Assembly (NCBI GenBank): GCA_005884665.1
Contig: VBAT01000010.1
Location: 394,605-447,274 of the forward strand
DNA: 52,670 nucleotides
Reading direction: 5' to 3'
From: Bacteroidota bacterium
GTDB taxonomy: Bacteria; Bacteroidota; Bacteroidia; Chitinophagales; Chitinophagaceae
Below, piece by piece: positions 41,001-48,502 of the stretch. Under the pieces are notes generated by a model, which was not told where the DNA came from, ran no database searches, and saw only the letters and a list, made by a program, of their open reading frames with translations. Within the stretch, counting starts at the first letter, position 1. Every line of letters starts with the position of its first letter. The translations under genes were made by a program, and so were the position numbers.

Positions 41001-41241
41001 AGCCATCCGCATTCGTAGTAGTTCCTTTCTTTGTTCCTTTTAAAAGAACACTTACCCCGACGAGCGGGTTTTTTTTACTGTCAGTAACCTTTCCGGAGAC
41101 GGTAAGCGAAGGAGATTTAGCATTTAGTACCAGGGACAGGCAAATTGAAACAAAAAGAAAACAACCAGTTCGCCTGAGGATGTTACCACGAATGGCATAA
41201 ATAGGGAGGCGGCCACGAATGGCATTAAATAGTGTGTGCAT
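38005..41241 (-). CDS. SusC/RagA-type TonB-linked outer-membrane transporter (second pair)
   Basis: TonB-dependent oligosaccharide channel paired with the SusD at 36146-37981. I chose the ATG at 41241 (about 1078 residues); an in-frame GTG at 41286 would add 15 residues without improving the signal peptide. After a long charged N-region comes the hydrophobic stretch CFLFVSICLSLVLNAKS, then the carboxypeptidase-regulatory-like domain (SLTVSGKVTDSKKNPLVGV). The TonB-box part SLNEVVVTGYGTSKKKDLTGA follows, then a plug with NPNDIATIDILKDASSAAVFG and a barrel ending YNFGLNLTL. There is no STN domain. The N-region contains a small in-frame duplication (AIRG twice). Divergent from it is a LacI-type gene, the likely local regulator. 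Confidence 0.94.
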   Translation of the reverse strand: MHTLFNAIRGRLPIYAIRGNILRRTGCFLFVSICLSLVLNAKSPSLTVSGKVTDSKKNPLVGVSVLLKGTKKGTTTNADGWFQMTDVPENGVLVFTYTGFEITEISVKGGGVIDITMTEIVSSLNEVVVTGYGTSKKKDLTGAIAQVKGPRYENENPRSVQDMLRGNAAGLDVGFDPSTKGQSGTLQIRGKGTLTASSQPLIVLDGVIYPGTLADINPNDIATIDILKDASSAAVFGARSANGVVLISTKKGKPGKPVITLNSNFGMNKLVNQPHLLNATEFLQFRADAMWAKASFDSTSKPGIQYLYTNPSKLPSNFTLAQWLALDGSTGLDPVDVWFQRDLFKPIEKDNYKAGKSLDWEDLIYNDNAIQHDHTISITQRREDFNYYFSLGYLTNEGLTVGDKYTTYRTRLNLEAKAAKFFTVGFNFQYSNRDESSVPVRFGDIASTTPWGSFYAADGVTVRQSPNDDPGSNTHPFLDQAYIKRLYKYDDFFASVYAKGDLPFGFSYQINFSPRYDVLREYQHQSSKKPDIVARKGVVNRRNQTVYSWQWDNILHWNKTFGKHAIEATFLVNAEKLQSWNTTIQAENFAPNDNLGYNGIQYATLPPIVNSDDQYETGDALMGRVVYNYNQRYLLTATVRRDGYSAFGQLNPRATFPSLAVAWTLTQEKFMKQFSKWLDYAKLRVSYGENGNRQIGRYAALSNLTGGTYEFITSGGARYNTSYLIATNLANPNLKWEANRSTNFGLDYSIFKGKVSGSFDFYNRITKYLLVNRTLSSVTGVAPPSSILTNLGEVGNKGVEFTVNTVNLQKRNFSWNTSFGIWTNKNKIIHLYGATPDYDPLTGKEIGRSEKDDLVNNWYIGKSISAVYDYPIQGVWQTADKALATQYGFQPGDMRLVDGNGDGKYTIADKRFIGDFSPKYSWNLRNEFKIYKNFDFSFVLYARMGQLSTFNEATNGSRNNSNNIFYDRVNFYEVPYWTPYNPTNEYGKIGSTRGGGITWNVYKKSSFVRLSNISLAYTIPAELTQKWKIGSLKFYANVVNAAVFSKWNYFDPEYHGADGLSNITPVPRTYNFGLNLTL
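41186..41225. repeat. 13-bp direct repeat in the SusC signal-peptide region
   Basis: CCACGAATGGCAT occurs at 41186-41198 and 41213-41225, 27 bases apart. On the coding strand each copy encodes the AIRG of NAIRGRLPIYAIRGN. The spacing of nine codons keeps the frame. It probably reflects a small duplication. Confidence 0.6.
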
Positions 41242-41674
41242 ATTGGCAAGCTTTGGTTTTACTTTATAACAATCATTCGATTTCACACGGCCGGATTATC
41301 AAACAGCTTTCAACAGAAAAAACTGCTCTAAAAAAGCTGAATGCGATAGCCAGAATAAATAACGAGGAAGATTCAAGGGATAAATAAATCAACAATCATC
41401 GATGCACATCACAAAAAGTAGGCCCTGAAACAAGCTACAAATTCTTTCCCATAGCAAGCCAATTAATTTTCCCATGCCGAAACCAGTTCTTAGATCGTTG
41501 ACAGGCAAAATCGTTCCTCTAAAAGCTATTCCTGACTAAATTTATCAATATTTAATTACTCTAGTGGCTCATATCCTGTCTTTGGGAAAGAAAAGGCTAC
41601 TACAACGATTGAAATTGCATAGAATCCTGATTTTTTATTAATTTGGAGAGACCACTCTGAAAAAGATATGCTTC
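41242..41674. other. 433-base divergent spacer between the second SusC and the LacI-type gene
   Basis: Promoters for both directions must lie here. A 15-base sequence at 41511-41525 (TCGTTCCTCTAAAAG) is repeated exactly at 43796-43810 near the LytTR gene. A small palindrome CATCGATG lies at 41397-41404 and could be the centre of a LacI-type operator, but its flanks are not symmetric. No canonical promoter pair could be fixed. Confidence 0.45.
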
Positions 41675-42688
41675 ATGAAAAAAGGCGTCACGATCAAGGA
41701 TATTGCGTTGAAACTGAATATGTCCGTCTCAACTGTATCAAAAGCGCTAAATAATGATCTTTCGATAAGTATTCCCACCAAAGACAGGGTCAAGCAGCTT
41801 GCAAATGACTGGAATTATGTACCGAATGAAGCGGCGCGGCACTTTAAGCTCTGTAAGACTTTTACACTCGGGCTCATTATTCCGAATATGCTGGACCAAT
41901 TCTTTGTATTAGCCATAAATGGTGCAGAGAAAATAGCCGCAATGGAAAAATACAATGTTATTATTTCTCAATCGCATGAAGATCCGCTCAATGAAGAGAG
42001 AATTGTCGACTTGATGAAACGAAACAGGGTCGACGGGTTAATAGTTGTTATTACAAAAAAGACGGAGGATATGTCACCTTTTCTGAACCTGAAAAACATC
42101 GGCATTCCTGTTGTATTTTTTGCCCGTCCTCCTAAGGATGATTCCTTTGATTATGTAACAGCAGACAATGAAGGCGGAGCCTTTAAGGCAACTGAATATT
42201 TAATAAAAAGGGGACATAAACGTATTGGTCACCTTATGGGGCCTGAGTCCATGGCTATAAGTCAAAAAAGATTGCAGGGATACAAAACAGCTTTGCAAAA
42301 GAATAAGATCGGGTTTGATCCTCACCTTGTGAAGGTTGTAGACCTTACAGAGGAATCGACCTTTTTTGCCATGAGCCAGTTTATGAAAATGAAATCTCCG
42401 CCAACCGGAATTTTTGCCTTCAAAAATTATATTAGTCTTGATGCTATCGAATTTCTTAAAAAGAAATTTCCCGAGATGATCGATAAAGTAGATTTTTCGG
42501 GGTTTGGAAATCTACCGCTTTTTCGACATCTTGATCATAAGCCGGTTGCATCCATTGAAGAGAGTTCTTATGAAATGGGAGAAGAGGCGGCCCGGCTCTT
42601 ATTCCGATTCATCAGAGAAGAAGATTCCATGAATACACGTGCAGTTCAACATATCCAAATTCATTGCAAACTTGTGGTTCATAAGTGA
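41675..42688 (+). CDS. LacI/GalR-family transcriptional regulator
   Basis: A 337-residue sugar-responsive DNA-binding protein. The N-terminal helix-turn-helix VTIKDIALKLNMSVSTVSKALNN (about residues 4-26) is followed by the hinge region and FTLGLIIPNMLDQFF, the start of the periplasmic-binding-protein-like core. Further core marks are NRVDGLIVVI, YVTADNEGGAFKATEYLIKRGHKRIGHLMGP and the C-terminal SIEESSYEMGEEAARLLFRFI. It is transcribed away from the second SusC gene, so it most likely controls that SusC/SusD pair in response to a sugar released by the locus enzymes. The effector is unknown. It is the only one-component sugar regulator in the window; no hybrid two-component system is present. 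Confidence 0.93.
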   Translation: MKKGVTIKDIALKLNMSVSTVSKALNNDLSISIPTKDRVKQLANDWNYVPNEAARHFKLCKTFTLGLIIPNMLDQFFVLAINGAEKIAAMEKYNVIISQSHEDPLNEERIVDLMKRNRVDGLIVVITKKTEDMSPFLNLKNIGIPVVFFARPPKDDSFDYVTADNEGGAFKATEYLIKRGHKRIGHLMGPESMAISQKRLQGYKTALQKNKIGFDPHLVKVVDLTEESTFFAMSQFMKMKSPPTGIFAFKNYISLDAIEFLKKKFPEMIDKVDFSGFGNLPLFRHLDHKPVASIEESSYEMGEEAARLLFRFIREEDSMNTRAVQHIQIHCKLVVHK

Positions 42689-43382
42689 GCCACAGCTTCA
42701 TGAACACCACCACCTGGCGGTTATCCGGGGCGCTTCAATTCCCGGCATATTCATTCGACTCGCTGAAATAGTATTGAACGAGAAAGTCCAAAAGAGTCTA
42801 CGCTGTATTTTCACCTGCTATTGCAGAACGAAAGAATCAGGAGTGACTTTATGATACGGATTTAATATTTGCCTTGGCCTCCCCAATGTTTTCGTTATTA
42901 GAAAAGGAATGGATTTGCAGAAGAATGCGTTTTTGACTCAGTTATAGTGAAAAATTACTCGCTTGTAAAGATTGTAAAGCCGGGTAAGCTTGAAGTTGCA
43001 TTTGTACCTATATTTAGAAAACTTTGTCGATCGCTTATAACAATGAAGACAAATGCTGGAGCTACCAGGCAGCAGCTATGCATAACTGGTAACAGACTCA
43101 AAGAAAGTTGCTAAGCATTTACACGTATGAAGTGAACATATAAAGTGGGAGTTAACGCTGGTCTGTATTAAATATTAATTAATTCCTGTCAACAATAGAT
43201 GCGTAATAAAAAAATAAATAAAAATGTTGGGAATTGCCGGGGCGGTATAATAGTTTTATTTCATTCAGAAAATGTATAAAGGAGTTTAACTAAAAAAGAA
43301 GTTAAACGGGCAAAGATTAGCAAGGCGTATGCGGGAATAAAATGTTCCTGCAAAAAAATCTTATGTCAAAAATTTAGCTTCC
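42689..43382. other. 694-base gap between the LacI-type and LytTR genes
   Basis: No gene is recognisable on either strand. An inverted repeat GTTTAAC-N10-GTTAAAC lies at 43284-43307, about 75 bases upstream of the LytTR start, and a weak CCGGG/CCCGG stem lies at 42725-42745 after the LacI-type gene without a T-run. The length is large for this compact stretch, so an RNA gene or decayed gene is possible, but I cannot support one. Confidence 0.45.
43284..43307. promoter_or_regulatory. inverted repeat upstream of the LytTR gene
   Basis: GTTTAAC and GTTAAAC are perfect 7-base arms around a 10-base A-rich loop, 76 bases before the LytTR start codon. It may be an operator or a leader hairpin. Confidence 0.35.
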
Positions 43383-43766
43383 ATGAATGAGTTTGTTTAT
43401 TTTAAATCCAATGGTGTTTTTTTCCAGGTGTCGGTGTTGGATATCCGGTATATAGAAGCAGCGAATAAATATGCGAAGGTGATTACTCCACGTAAAACGT
43501 ATCTGATCACGGCATCTATGTGTTGCCTGGAAAAGAAATTACCCCGGAATTTATTTTGCCGCATACACCGTTCCTATATTATTTCATTAAGACATGCTTC
43601 TCATTTTGATGCGGAAACAGTATATGTCAACGATATGACAACAGGTTTACCGATCGGTAAACAATACAAAGGTGTGTTACAAGAAAGACTATTTGTTATT
43701 ACTGATGACGAAAAGGACGAAATAAGTGTTTCCATTGATAAAACAGATAGCTTTTACATCAACTAA
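43383..43766 (+). CDS. stand-alone LytTR-type DNA-binding regulator
   Basis: A 127-residue protein that is essentially only a LytTR domain. FVYFKSNGVFFQVSVLDIRYIEAANKYAKVI gives the first strands, followed by TYLITASMCCLEKKLPRNLFCRIHRSYIISL, the core of the domain, and LPIGKQYKGVLQERL at its end. There is no receiver domain and no histidine kinase nearby, so the input is unknown; a short hydrophilic tail follows. LytTR proteins bind pairs of about 9-11-base direct repeats set two helical turns apart. Such a pair lies 29 bases after this gene and upstream of the fibre-protein gene at 44106. The likely role is control of the following surface-protein genes. Confidence 0.85.
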   Translation: MNEFVYFKSNGVFFQVSVLDIRYIEAANKYAKVITPRKTYLITASMCCLEKKLPRNLFCRIHRSYIISLRHASHFDAETVYVNDMTTGLPIGKQYKGVLQERLFVITDDEKDEISVSIDKTDSFYIN

Positions 43767-43794
43767 TTTTTCATCAATACACATGCTATTTTCC

Positions 43795-43826
43795 TTCGTT
43801 CCTCTAAAAGATACTTTCGTTCCTCT
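43795..43826 (+). promoter_or_regulatory. tandem 11-bp direct repeats, likely LytTR binding site
   Basis: TTCGTTCCTCT occurs at 43795-43805 and again at 43816-43826 with no mismatch, so the period is 21 bases, two turns of the helix. This is the spacing known for LytTR-type regulators. The site lies directly after a LytTR gene and 280 bases ahead of the fibre-protein gene. A third, single copy of TCGTTCCTCT lies at 41511-41520. Confidence 0.6.
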
Positions 43827-44105
43827 TTTTCCTGCGTCTGCGAACTTCTTATAAAAAGCAACTAACACCGGGCTATCTTGTTTTTCACAACCACTACTTG
43901 TGAAAATGACAGACCTTATCAGACTGCTATTTCTTTCCATTAGTTGTATTCAATTTTTATCTCCCGGCCGTCCGAGTATCGTCCGACATTTTGTAAAATT
44001 TCCAGATACTTTTTCACCCAACATCTATTTATGCTGAAAATAAAAGAGAACAAATGCCGGCCAGGCTATATCTGTAAACAAAACACATCCTCAAAAAATA
44101 GATAT
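43827..44105. other. leader region of the surface-protein genes
   Basis: Between the LytTR-type repeats and the fibre-protein start no gene is seen. CGTCCGA is repeated at 43969-43975 and 43980-43986, one helical turn apart, which may be another protein-binding site. A long untranslated leader is possible. The frame is open upstream to a TTG at 43944, but that stretch does not look like protein. Confidence 0.4.
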
Positions 44106-46133
44106 ATGTACAAGATTATTTTATTGCTAATCTCTTTCGGAAGTTGTTTGGCCATAAACGCACAGGTTAATGGAGCGGCTAACGGGCTGTCTGTTAACGG
44201 AACCAATGCGGAATTAGGCGGAACATTGAATAACGCGGCTACTTCTATTGATTTCGGAAGCGGTAACAGCAGTTCCAGTTTGTTGTTCAAGAAAGGAACA
44301 TCCAATTACTTTTTTATGGCCAATGATGGTAAGATTGGCATTGGTACCAACTCTCCCTCTACACTATTCAATGTAAATGGAGTGATGAGGGTGGATGGTA
44401 CCGCTACCAACCAGGTGCAGTTCACCGGTAACAATTCTTTCAATCCGGGTTTTGTGTTCAACGGATCCAATAGTAATCTTCATGTTTATACTTTCGATTC
44501 GCAAAATTTTTCGGTTGCCTCAGATGGAAATACGCGCGTAAGCGGCAGCTCGTCTTTATTGTTCTATAATACGGCGAACATAGTAGCCTACCAGCAACCA
44601 TTAACGCTTAAGAGATCATGGCCGGGAACCGCTTCCGGGGTCGGTGTAATATTTGACAATGATGTCTTGAGTGCAGTACCCGCTACTTACCGGATCGCTT
44701 CTTTCCGCCTGACAGGAACGGAAAAAGCATGGATAGATCAGACAGGCGGCGCCTATTTTAGTGCGGATGTTCTTATTTCCAGTGCAAGAAGCATGACCAT
44801 TGGGAAGGCTGCCAGTACCAATCCTGCTGCTAATAATGCCAATAGCGCCTTTGGCTATTCGGTTCTCATCGCCAATACCTCCGGTAACATGAATACGGGT
44901 GTGGGCGACCGGACACTAAGTTCAAACACAACCGGAAACTACAATACGGGGATTGGGACCAACGCGCTTTTGTCTAATAATATAGGCACAGGCAATGCTG
45001 CACTTGGATACAGGGCGCTTGAAAGTAATACTACGGGAAATTATAATACAGCCATTGGTTACAATTCGCTACCGACAAACTCAACAGGATCCCAGAATAC
45101 TGCAGTGGGAAGAAATGCGCTGGCCGCGAATACGGCCAGTGGCAATACAGCAGTGGGAGATATCGCTCTTGGCTCAAACTCTTCAGGAGCTAGCAACACC
45201 AGCATCGGTTATTGGTCCCTTTATAGTAATACAACAGGCAATAGTAATGTGGCGGATGGAGCTCTGACACTTTACAATAATAATACTGGAGCCAGTAATT
45301 CAGCTCACGGAAGCCAGGCTCTTTATTATAACACATCGGGAAATAATAACGCCGCCCTGGGTTCTACAGCGCTCTACAATAATGCAACCGGCAGTTATAA
45401 CACAGCAATAGGTAATGGTGCAGGCAGCAATTTGACCAGCGGCAATAACAATATTTTTATCGGATCGGCTGTTCAACCCAATATATCCAATACCAGTTCC
45501 AACCAGCTAAATATCGGCAATTGGATATACGGCGACAATGGCAACATCGGTATCGGCGTAACCGCTCCTTCTGCCCATTTGCATAATAATGGTTCCGTCC
45601 GTTTCCAGGGTCTTACTCAAAATAACAGTTTAACGAATGTAGTCGCTTCTGATGCAAATGGAAATCTATACCTGAAAGATGCTTCATCAATGGGTTCGAC
45701 CAACTGGACGACGGTCAGCACTAATATATATAATAACAATACCAGCGGTGTGGTCCTGATTGGGAGAACGACAGTCCCCACAGTCGCTACAGAAGATCAA
45801 TCTGGTCTTCGACTGGCGGTAGAAGGCATTGTCTATTCCAAGAAAGTAAAAGTTACACAAACAGGCTGGGCAGACTATGTTTTCCATCCCGGATACAAAT
45901 TGCCAACGCTTAAAGAAGTGGAACAGTTTATTGAAAAGAATAAACATTTGCCCGGGGTCCCCACAGCGGCTGAAGTAGAACAGAAAGGCCTCGATCTTGG
46001 CGAAAACCAGGCAACCTTGCTCAAAAAGGTTGAAGAACTGACACTCTATATGATCGAATTGAATAAGAAAGTGGAAAAGCTTGCGGAAGAAAATGAAGCG
46101 TTGAAAAAACAACTGGCAAGTCAAAAGAATTGA
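44106..46133 (+). CDS. exported fibre-like protein with 17-residue repeats and C-terminal coiled coil
   Basis: About 675 residues. I chose the ATG at 44106 because it begins a clear signal peptide (YKIILLLISFGSCLAINAQ); the open frame extends to a TTG at 43944 with no sign of coding. After a Gly/Asn/Ser-rich domain come about twelve repeats of 17 residues with the pattern N-x-N-T-A-x-G-x-x-A-L-x-x-N-T-T-G (44835-45443). This pattern recalls the stacked beta-helix of trimeric adhesins and phage tail fibres. The C-terminal part, with VFHPGYKLPTLKEVEQFIEK and KHLPGVPTAAEVEQKG, then a heptad-type coil to the end, is typical of Bacteroidota fibre proteins. It probably trimerises on the cell surface. 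How it is anchored is not visible; the next two genes may provide that. Confidence 0.8.
   Translation: MYKIILLLISFGSCLAINAQVNGAANGLSVNGTNAELGGTLNNAATSIDFGSGNSSSSLLFKKGTSNYFFMANDGKIGIGTNSPSTLFNVNGVMRVDGTATNQVQFTGNNSFNPGFVFNGSNSNLHVYTFDSQNFSVASDGNTRVSGSSSLLFYNTANIVAYQQPLTLKRSWPGTASGVGVIFDNDVLSAVPATYRIASFRLTGTEKAWIDQTGGAYFSADVLISSARSMTIGKAASTNPAANNANSAFGYSVLIANTSGNMNTGVGDRTLSSNTTGNYNTGIGTNALLSNNIGTGNAALGYRALESNTTGNYNTAIGYNSLPTNSTGSQNTAVGRNALAANTASGNTAVGDIALGSNSSGASNTSIGYWSLYSNTTGNSNVADGALTLYNNNTGASNSAHGSQALYYNTSGNNNAALGSTALYNNATGSYNTAIGNGAGSNLTSGNNNIFIGSAVQPNISNTSSNQLNIGNWIYGDNGNIGIGVTAPSAHLHNNGSVRFQGLTQNNSLTNVVASDANGNLYLKDASSMGSTNWTTVSTNIYNNNTSGVVLIGRTTVPTVATEDQSGLRLAVEGIVYSKKVKVTQTGWADYVFHPGYKLPTLKEVEQFIEKNKHLPGVPTAAEVEQKGLDLGENQATLLKKVEELTLYMIELNKKVEKLAEENEALKKQLASQKN
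44835..45443 (+). repeat. about twelve degenerate 51-base (17-residue) coding repeats
   Basis: The translated unit NYNTAIGYNSLPTNSTG recurs about twelve times with period 17 (one unit is a residue short). The DNA copies have diverged, with only short identical stretches such as AACACAACCGGAAA-like pieces. The repeats are in frame and so can change number without breaking the gene. Confidence 0.8.
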
Positions 46134-46149
46134 GAAAGACGATCTCCTT

Positions 46150-48501
46150 ATGGGTTTTAACCGGGTAACATATCTTTTAATGATTACTGTCCTTGCAGCG
46201 GACGTGGTTGTGGCGCAGGAGATTTCTTCAAAGCCTGTCCGCGATAGTATACCCTATATCCGGGTGATAGATATCAACAAAAGGGAGTTTCAAAGGCATG
46301 ATACGGTTTGGGTATACAGCGGCATCTGCAAAACACTAAAGGTTTCGCAATATCTCATAGGAAAAAATAATGTTTTGAAACAGGCTTCTGCCAGCAATAA
46401 GTCGATCGTTGTTCACGGGAATATATTTTATGATTTCTTTTTCCGCTCTTACGCGGATACTCCATATTATCAACGGGATTTCCGGCAGCATACCATACGG
46501 ACATCATTAAACATTTCAGTGAAGGACAAATATGTTTTCCGGTTTAACGGTGGTATCCGGGTAAGCAACTCTCCCTGGTTCCGGAACTTTTTTGATGGGG
46601 GATTACAATTCGATCAAAGCTCTTCGCTGGCAAAAATGAAGCGAGAGGCCGAAAACAAAGTCGCCGGGATGGGAATAGAAAAGCCGGAACTGGAAATGAC
46701 AGAAGCTGCATTGAAAGAGCAACTAAAAAAATATAATGATCTCAAACGCTCTTTAAACGGACCGGACCTGACCCAGCTGTTGATTGAAGAAAGAGAACGG
46801 AATTACTATAATAGTTTAAAGAAACAGGACCCTGATCTAAAAAAAGAGCTGAATACAAAAAAAGATGCCGTGGAAACCAAAATAAAGGACTCCATTGAAA
46901 ATAAAATAAAAGGTTTTGTCAGTGAAAAAATGGAAGGGACCGATTCGGCAAAAAATAAAGTAGCAAGGCTGCGAGACAAAGCAGATTCAACGGAAAATAA
47001 GGTAAGCCGCTATATAAGTGAAAAGAAAACGCAACTCGATTCACTGGAGAAAAGCATAGCCCGGCTTCAGCATAAAGCTGACAGCCTGAAAAACTCGGTA
47101 AACAAAGAAACAGGTGAACTGAAACAAAAAATTGCAAAAGCAACGAATGCAAGAGAGCTGAAGAAAGTGCTGGTGGATAATAATATACCGGAAGACAAGA
47201 AGAACAAATTGGATAAAGTGATGGCGGATGTAAAGAGCATTGGTATCGGCCGGTCATTTATCGATTACTCAGAACTTACCGTCAATAGTGTTTCCTTAAC
47301 CGGGCTCAGCATAGAATATAATCCGAAGCTATACGCTGCATTTGCTGCGGGAAAGATCGACTATGGGTTCAGGGATTTTATGGGAAGAAATAAAACAAGC
47401 AACAAGCAGCAACTTCTTGCTGGAAGAATCGGTTGGGGGAATAAGGACAAAATGGCTGTGATAGTAACAGCGTATACCGGGAAAAAGTACAATTATGGGA
47501 GTGTCTTAAGCGATACAGTCAGCAGCTATATAAATGTGGCCGGTTATTCTGTAGAAGGTACGATCAAAAAAAATGAGAATGTTGGAATAACGGCTGAAGT
47601 GGCTAAATCCACAAGACCTGTAACCGGGAGATTGAATGATACAAAAGAAGCAGGCAGCCTGTTCAGGTTTTCCGATCATTCCAATCAGGCGATCAGCATT
47701 AAAGGTCAGACGATCATCCCGGAGACAAATACGCGGTTAAGTGGTTTTTTTAGAAAGTCTGGTGAGAATTTTCAATCCTTTAGTCTCTTTACGTATAACA
47801 CGGATCAGACGGCATGGTCATTGAAAGCCGACCAGTCTTTTTTGAAAAACAGGGTCAACCTGCTTGCGATGCTTCGCCGCAATGATTTCACCAATCCATT
47901 TACGGAGAAAACTTTTAAAACAAAAACTGTATTTACCAGCGTGCAATTGAACATACGAGTGCCGAAATGGCCAACTATAAGCGCAGGTTATCATCCTGGC
48001 TCGCAATTATATTTTATCGATAGGGACAGGATAAGAGAGAACGTATATTATATACTGAATGGTTCGCTCATTTATACTTATTCGGCAGGCGGCACAAGGA
48101 TGACGTCTTCGGCGATCTATAACCAGTATTACAGCAAAGGGACCGATTCAGGTTTTATAAGTTACAAGGGTAAGAGTTATATGATCTCACATTCTCTTTT
48201 GTTCCGGACACTGCAACTTGGCGGCAACTTTATTTATACTGACCAGAGAGAGCTCCGCTACTACACCGTGGAAGCAAATGCAGATTATTTCCCTAAATCG
48301 TTTTTTAAAGTCGGCATTGGAGGCAAATACAACCGCACCGCATCGGGTAAAGTGTATTGGGGTGAAAGAGCACAACTGACGTTGGAGATAAAGAAATTGG
48401 GCGGATTACAAATGCAATACGAAAAATCATTTTTACCTACTGTTTACCAAACATTGTTCCCGGTGGAAACGGGGAGAATATCATGGTTTAAATATTTCTG
48501 A
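46150..48501 (+). CDS. outer-membrane protein with periplasmic coiled coil and beta-barrel
   Basis: I do not recognise a named family. A signal peptide (about 1-22, ending DVVVAQ) is followed by a beta-rich domain (about 30-150). A highly charged coiled coil comes next (about 157-360, rich in Lys, Glu and Asp with SEKMEGTDSAKNKVARL and SLEKSIARLQHKADSLK). The last 420 residues alternate polar and aromatic residues in the manner of an outer-membrane beta-barrel and end in ISWFKYF, with the terminal Phe of barrel proteins. The layout suggests a pore with a long periplasmic helical stalk. It lies 16 bases after the fibre-protein gene and one base before the next gene, so it is co-transcribed. 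A role in moving or holding the fibre or the Rhs-type protein is inference. Confidence 0.65.
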   Translation: MGFNRVTYLLMITVLAADVVVAQEISSKPVRDSIPYIRVIDINKREFQRHDTVWVYSGICKTLKVSQYLIGKNNVLKQASASNKSIVVHGNIFYDFFFRSYADTPYYQRDFRQHTIRTSLNISVKDKYVFRFNGGIRVSNSPWFRNFFDGGLQFDQSSSLAKMKREAENKVAGMGIEKPELEMTEAALKEQLKKYNDLKRSLNGPDLTQLLIEERERNYYNSLKKQDPDLKKELNTKKDAVETKIKDSIENKIKGFVSEKMEGTDSAKNKVARLRDKADSTENKVSRYISEKKTQLDSLEKSIARLQHKADSLKNSVNKETGELKQKIAKATNARELKKVLVDNNIPEDKKNKLDKVMADVKSIGIGRSFIDYSELTVNSVSLTGLSIEYNPKLYAAFAAGKIDYGFRDFMGRNKTSNKQQLLAGRIGWGNKDKMAVIVTAYTGKKYNYGSVLSDTVSSYINVAGYSVEGTIKKNENVGITAEVAKSTRPVTGRLNDTKEAGSLFRFSDHSNQAISIKGQTIIPETNTRLSGFFRKSGENFQSFSLFTYNTDQTAWSLKADQSFLKNRVNLLAMLRRNDFTNPFTEKTFKTKTVFTSVQLNIRVPKWPTISAGYHPGSQLYFIDRDRIRENVYYILNGSLIYTYSAGGTRMTSSAIYNQYYSKGTDSGFISYKGKSYMISHSLLFRTLQLGGNFIYTDQRELRYYTVEANADYFPKSFFKVGIGGKYNRTASGKVYWGERAQLTLEIKKLGGLQMQYEKSFLPTVYQTLFPVETGRISWFKYF

Positions 48502-48502
48502 T

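Noticed and set aside
41242..41286. GTG start at 41286 for the second SusC gene
   Set aside because: It would only lengthen an already long N-region; the ATG at 41241 is the simpler start, though the true start is uncertain.
41397..41404. CATCGATG as the LacI-family operator
   Set aside because: Only eight bases are symmetric and the flanks do not match, so it is too weak to list as an operator.
42639..42854. A 71-codon open frame overlapping the end of the LacI-type gene
   Set aside because: It starts inside the LacI-type coding sequence in another frame and resembles no protein.
43944..44105. TTG start at 43944 for the fibre protein
   Set aside because: The extra 54 residues look non-coding and would bury the clear signal peptide that begins at 44106.
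44835..45443. Regular repeats that could suggest a CRISPR array
   Set aside because: The repeats are translated in frame as 17-residue units of an exported protein, are degenerate at DNA level and lack unique spacers.
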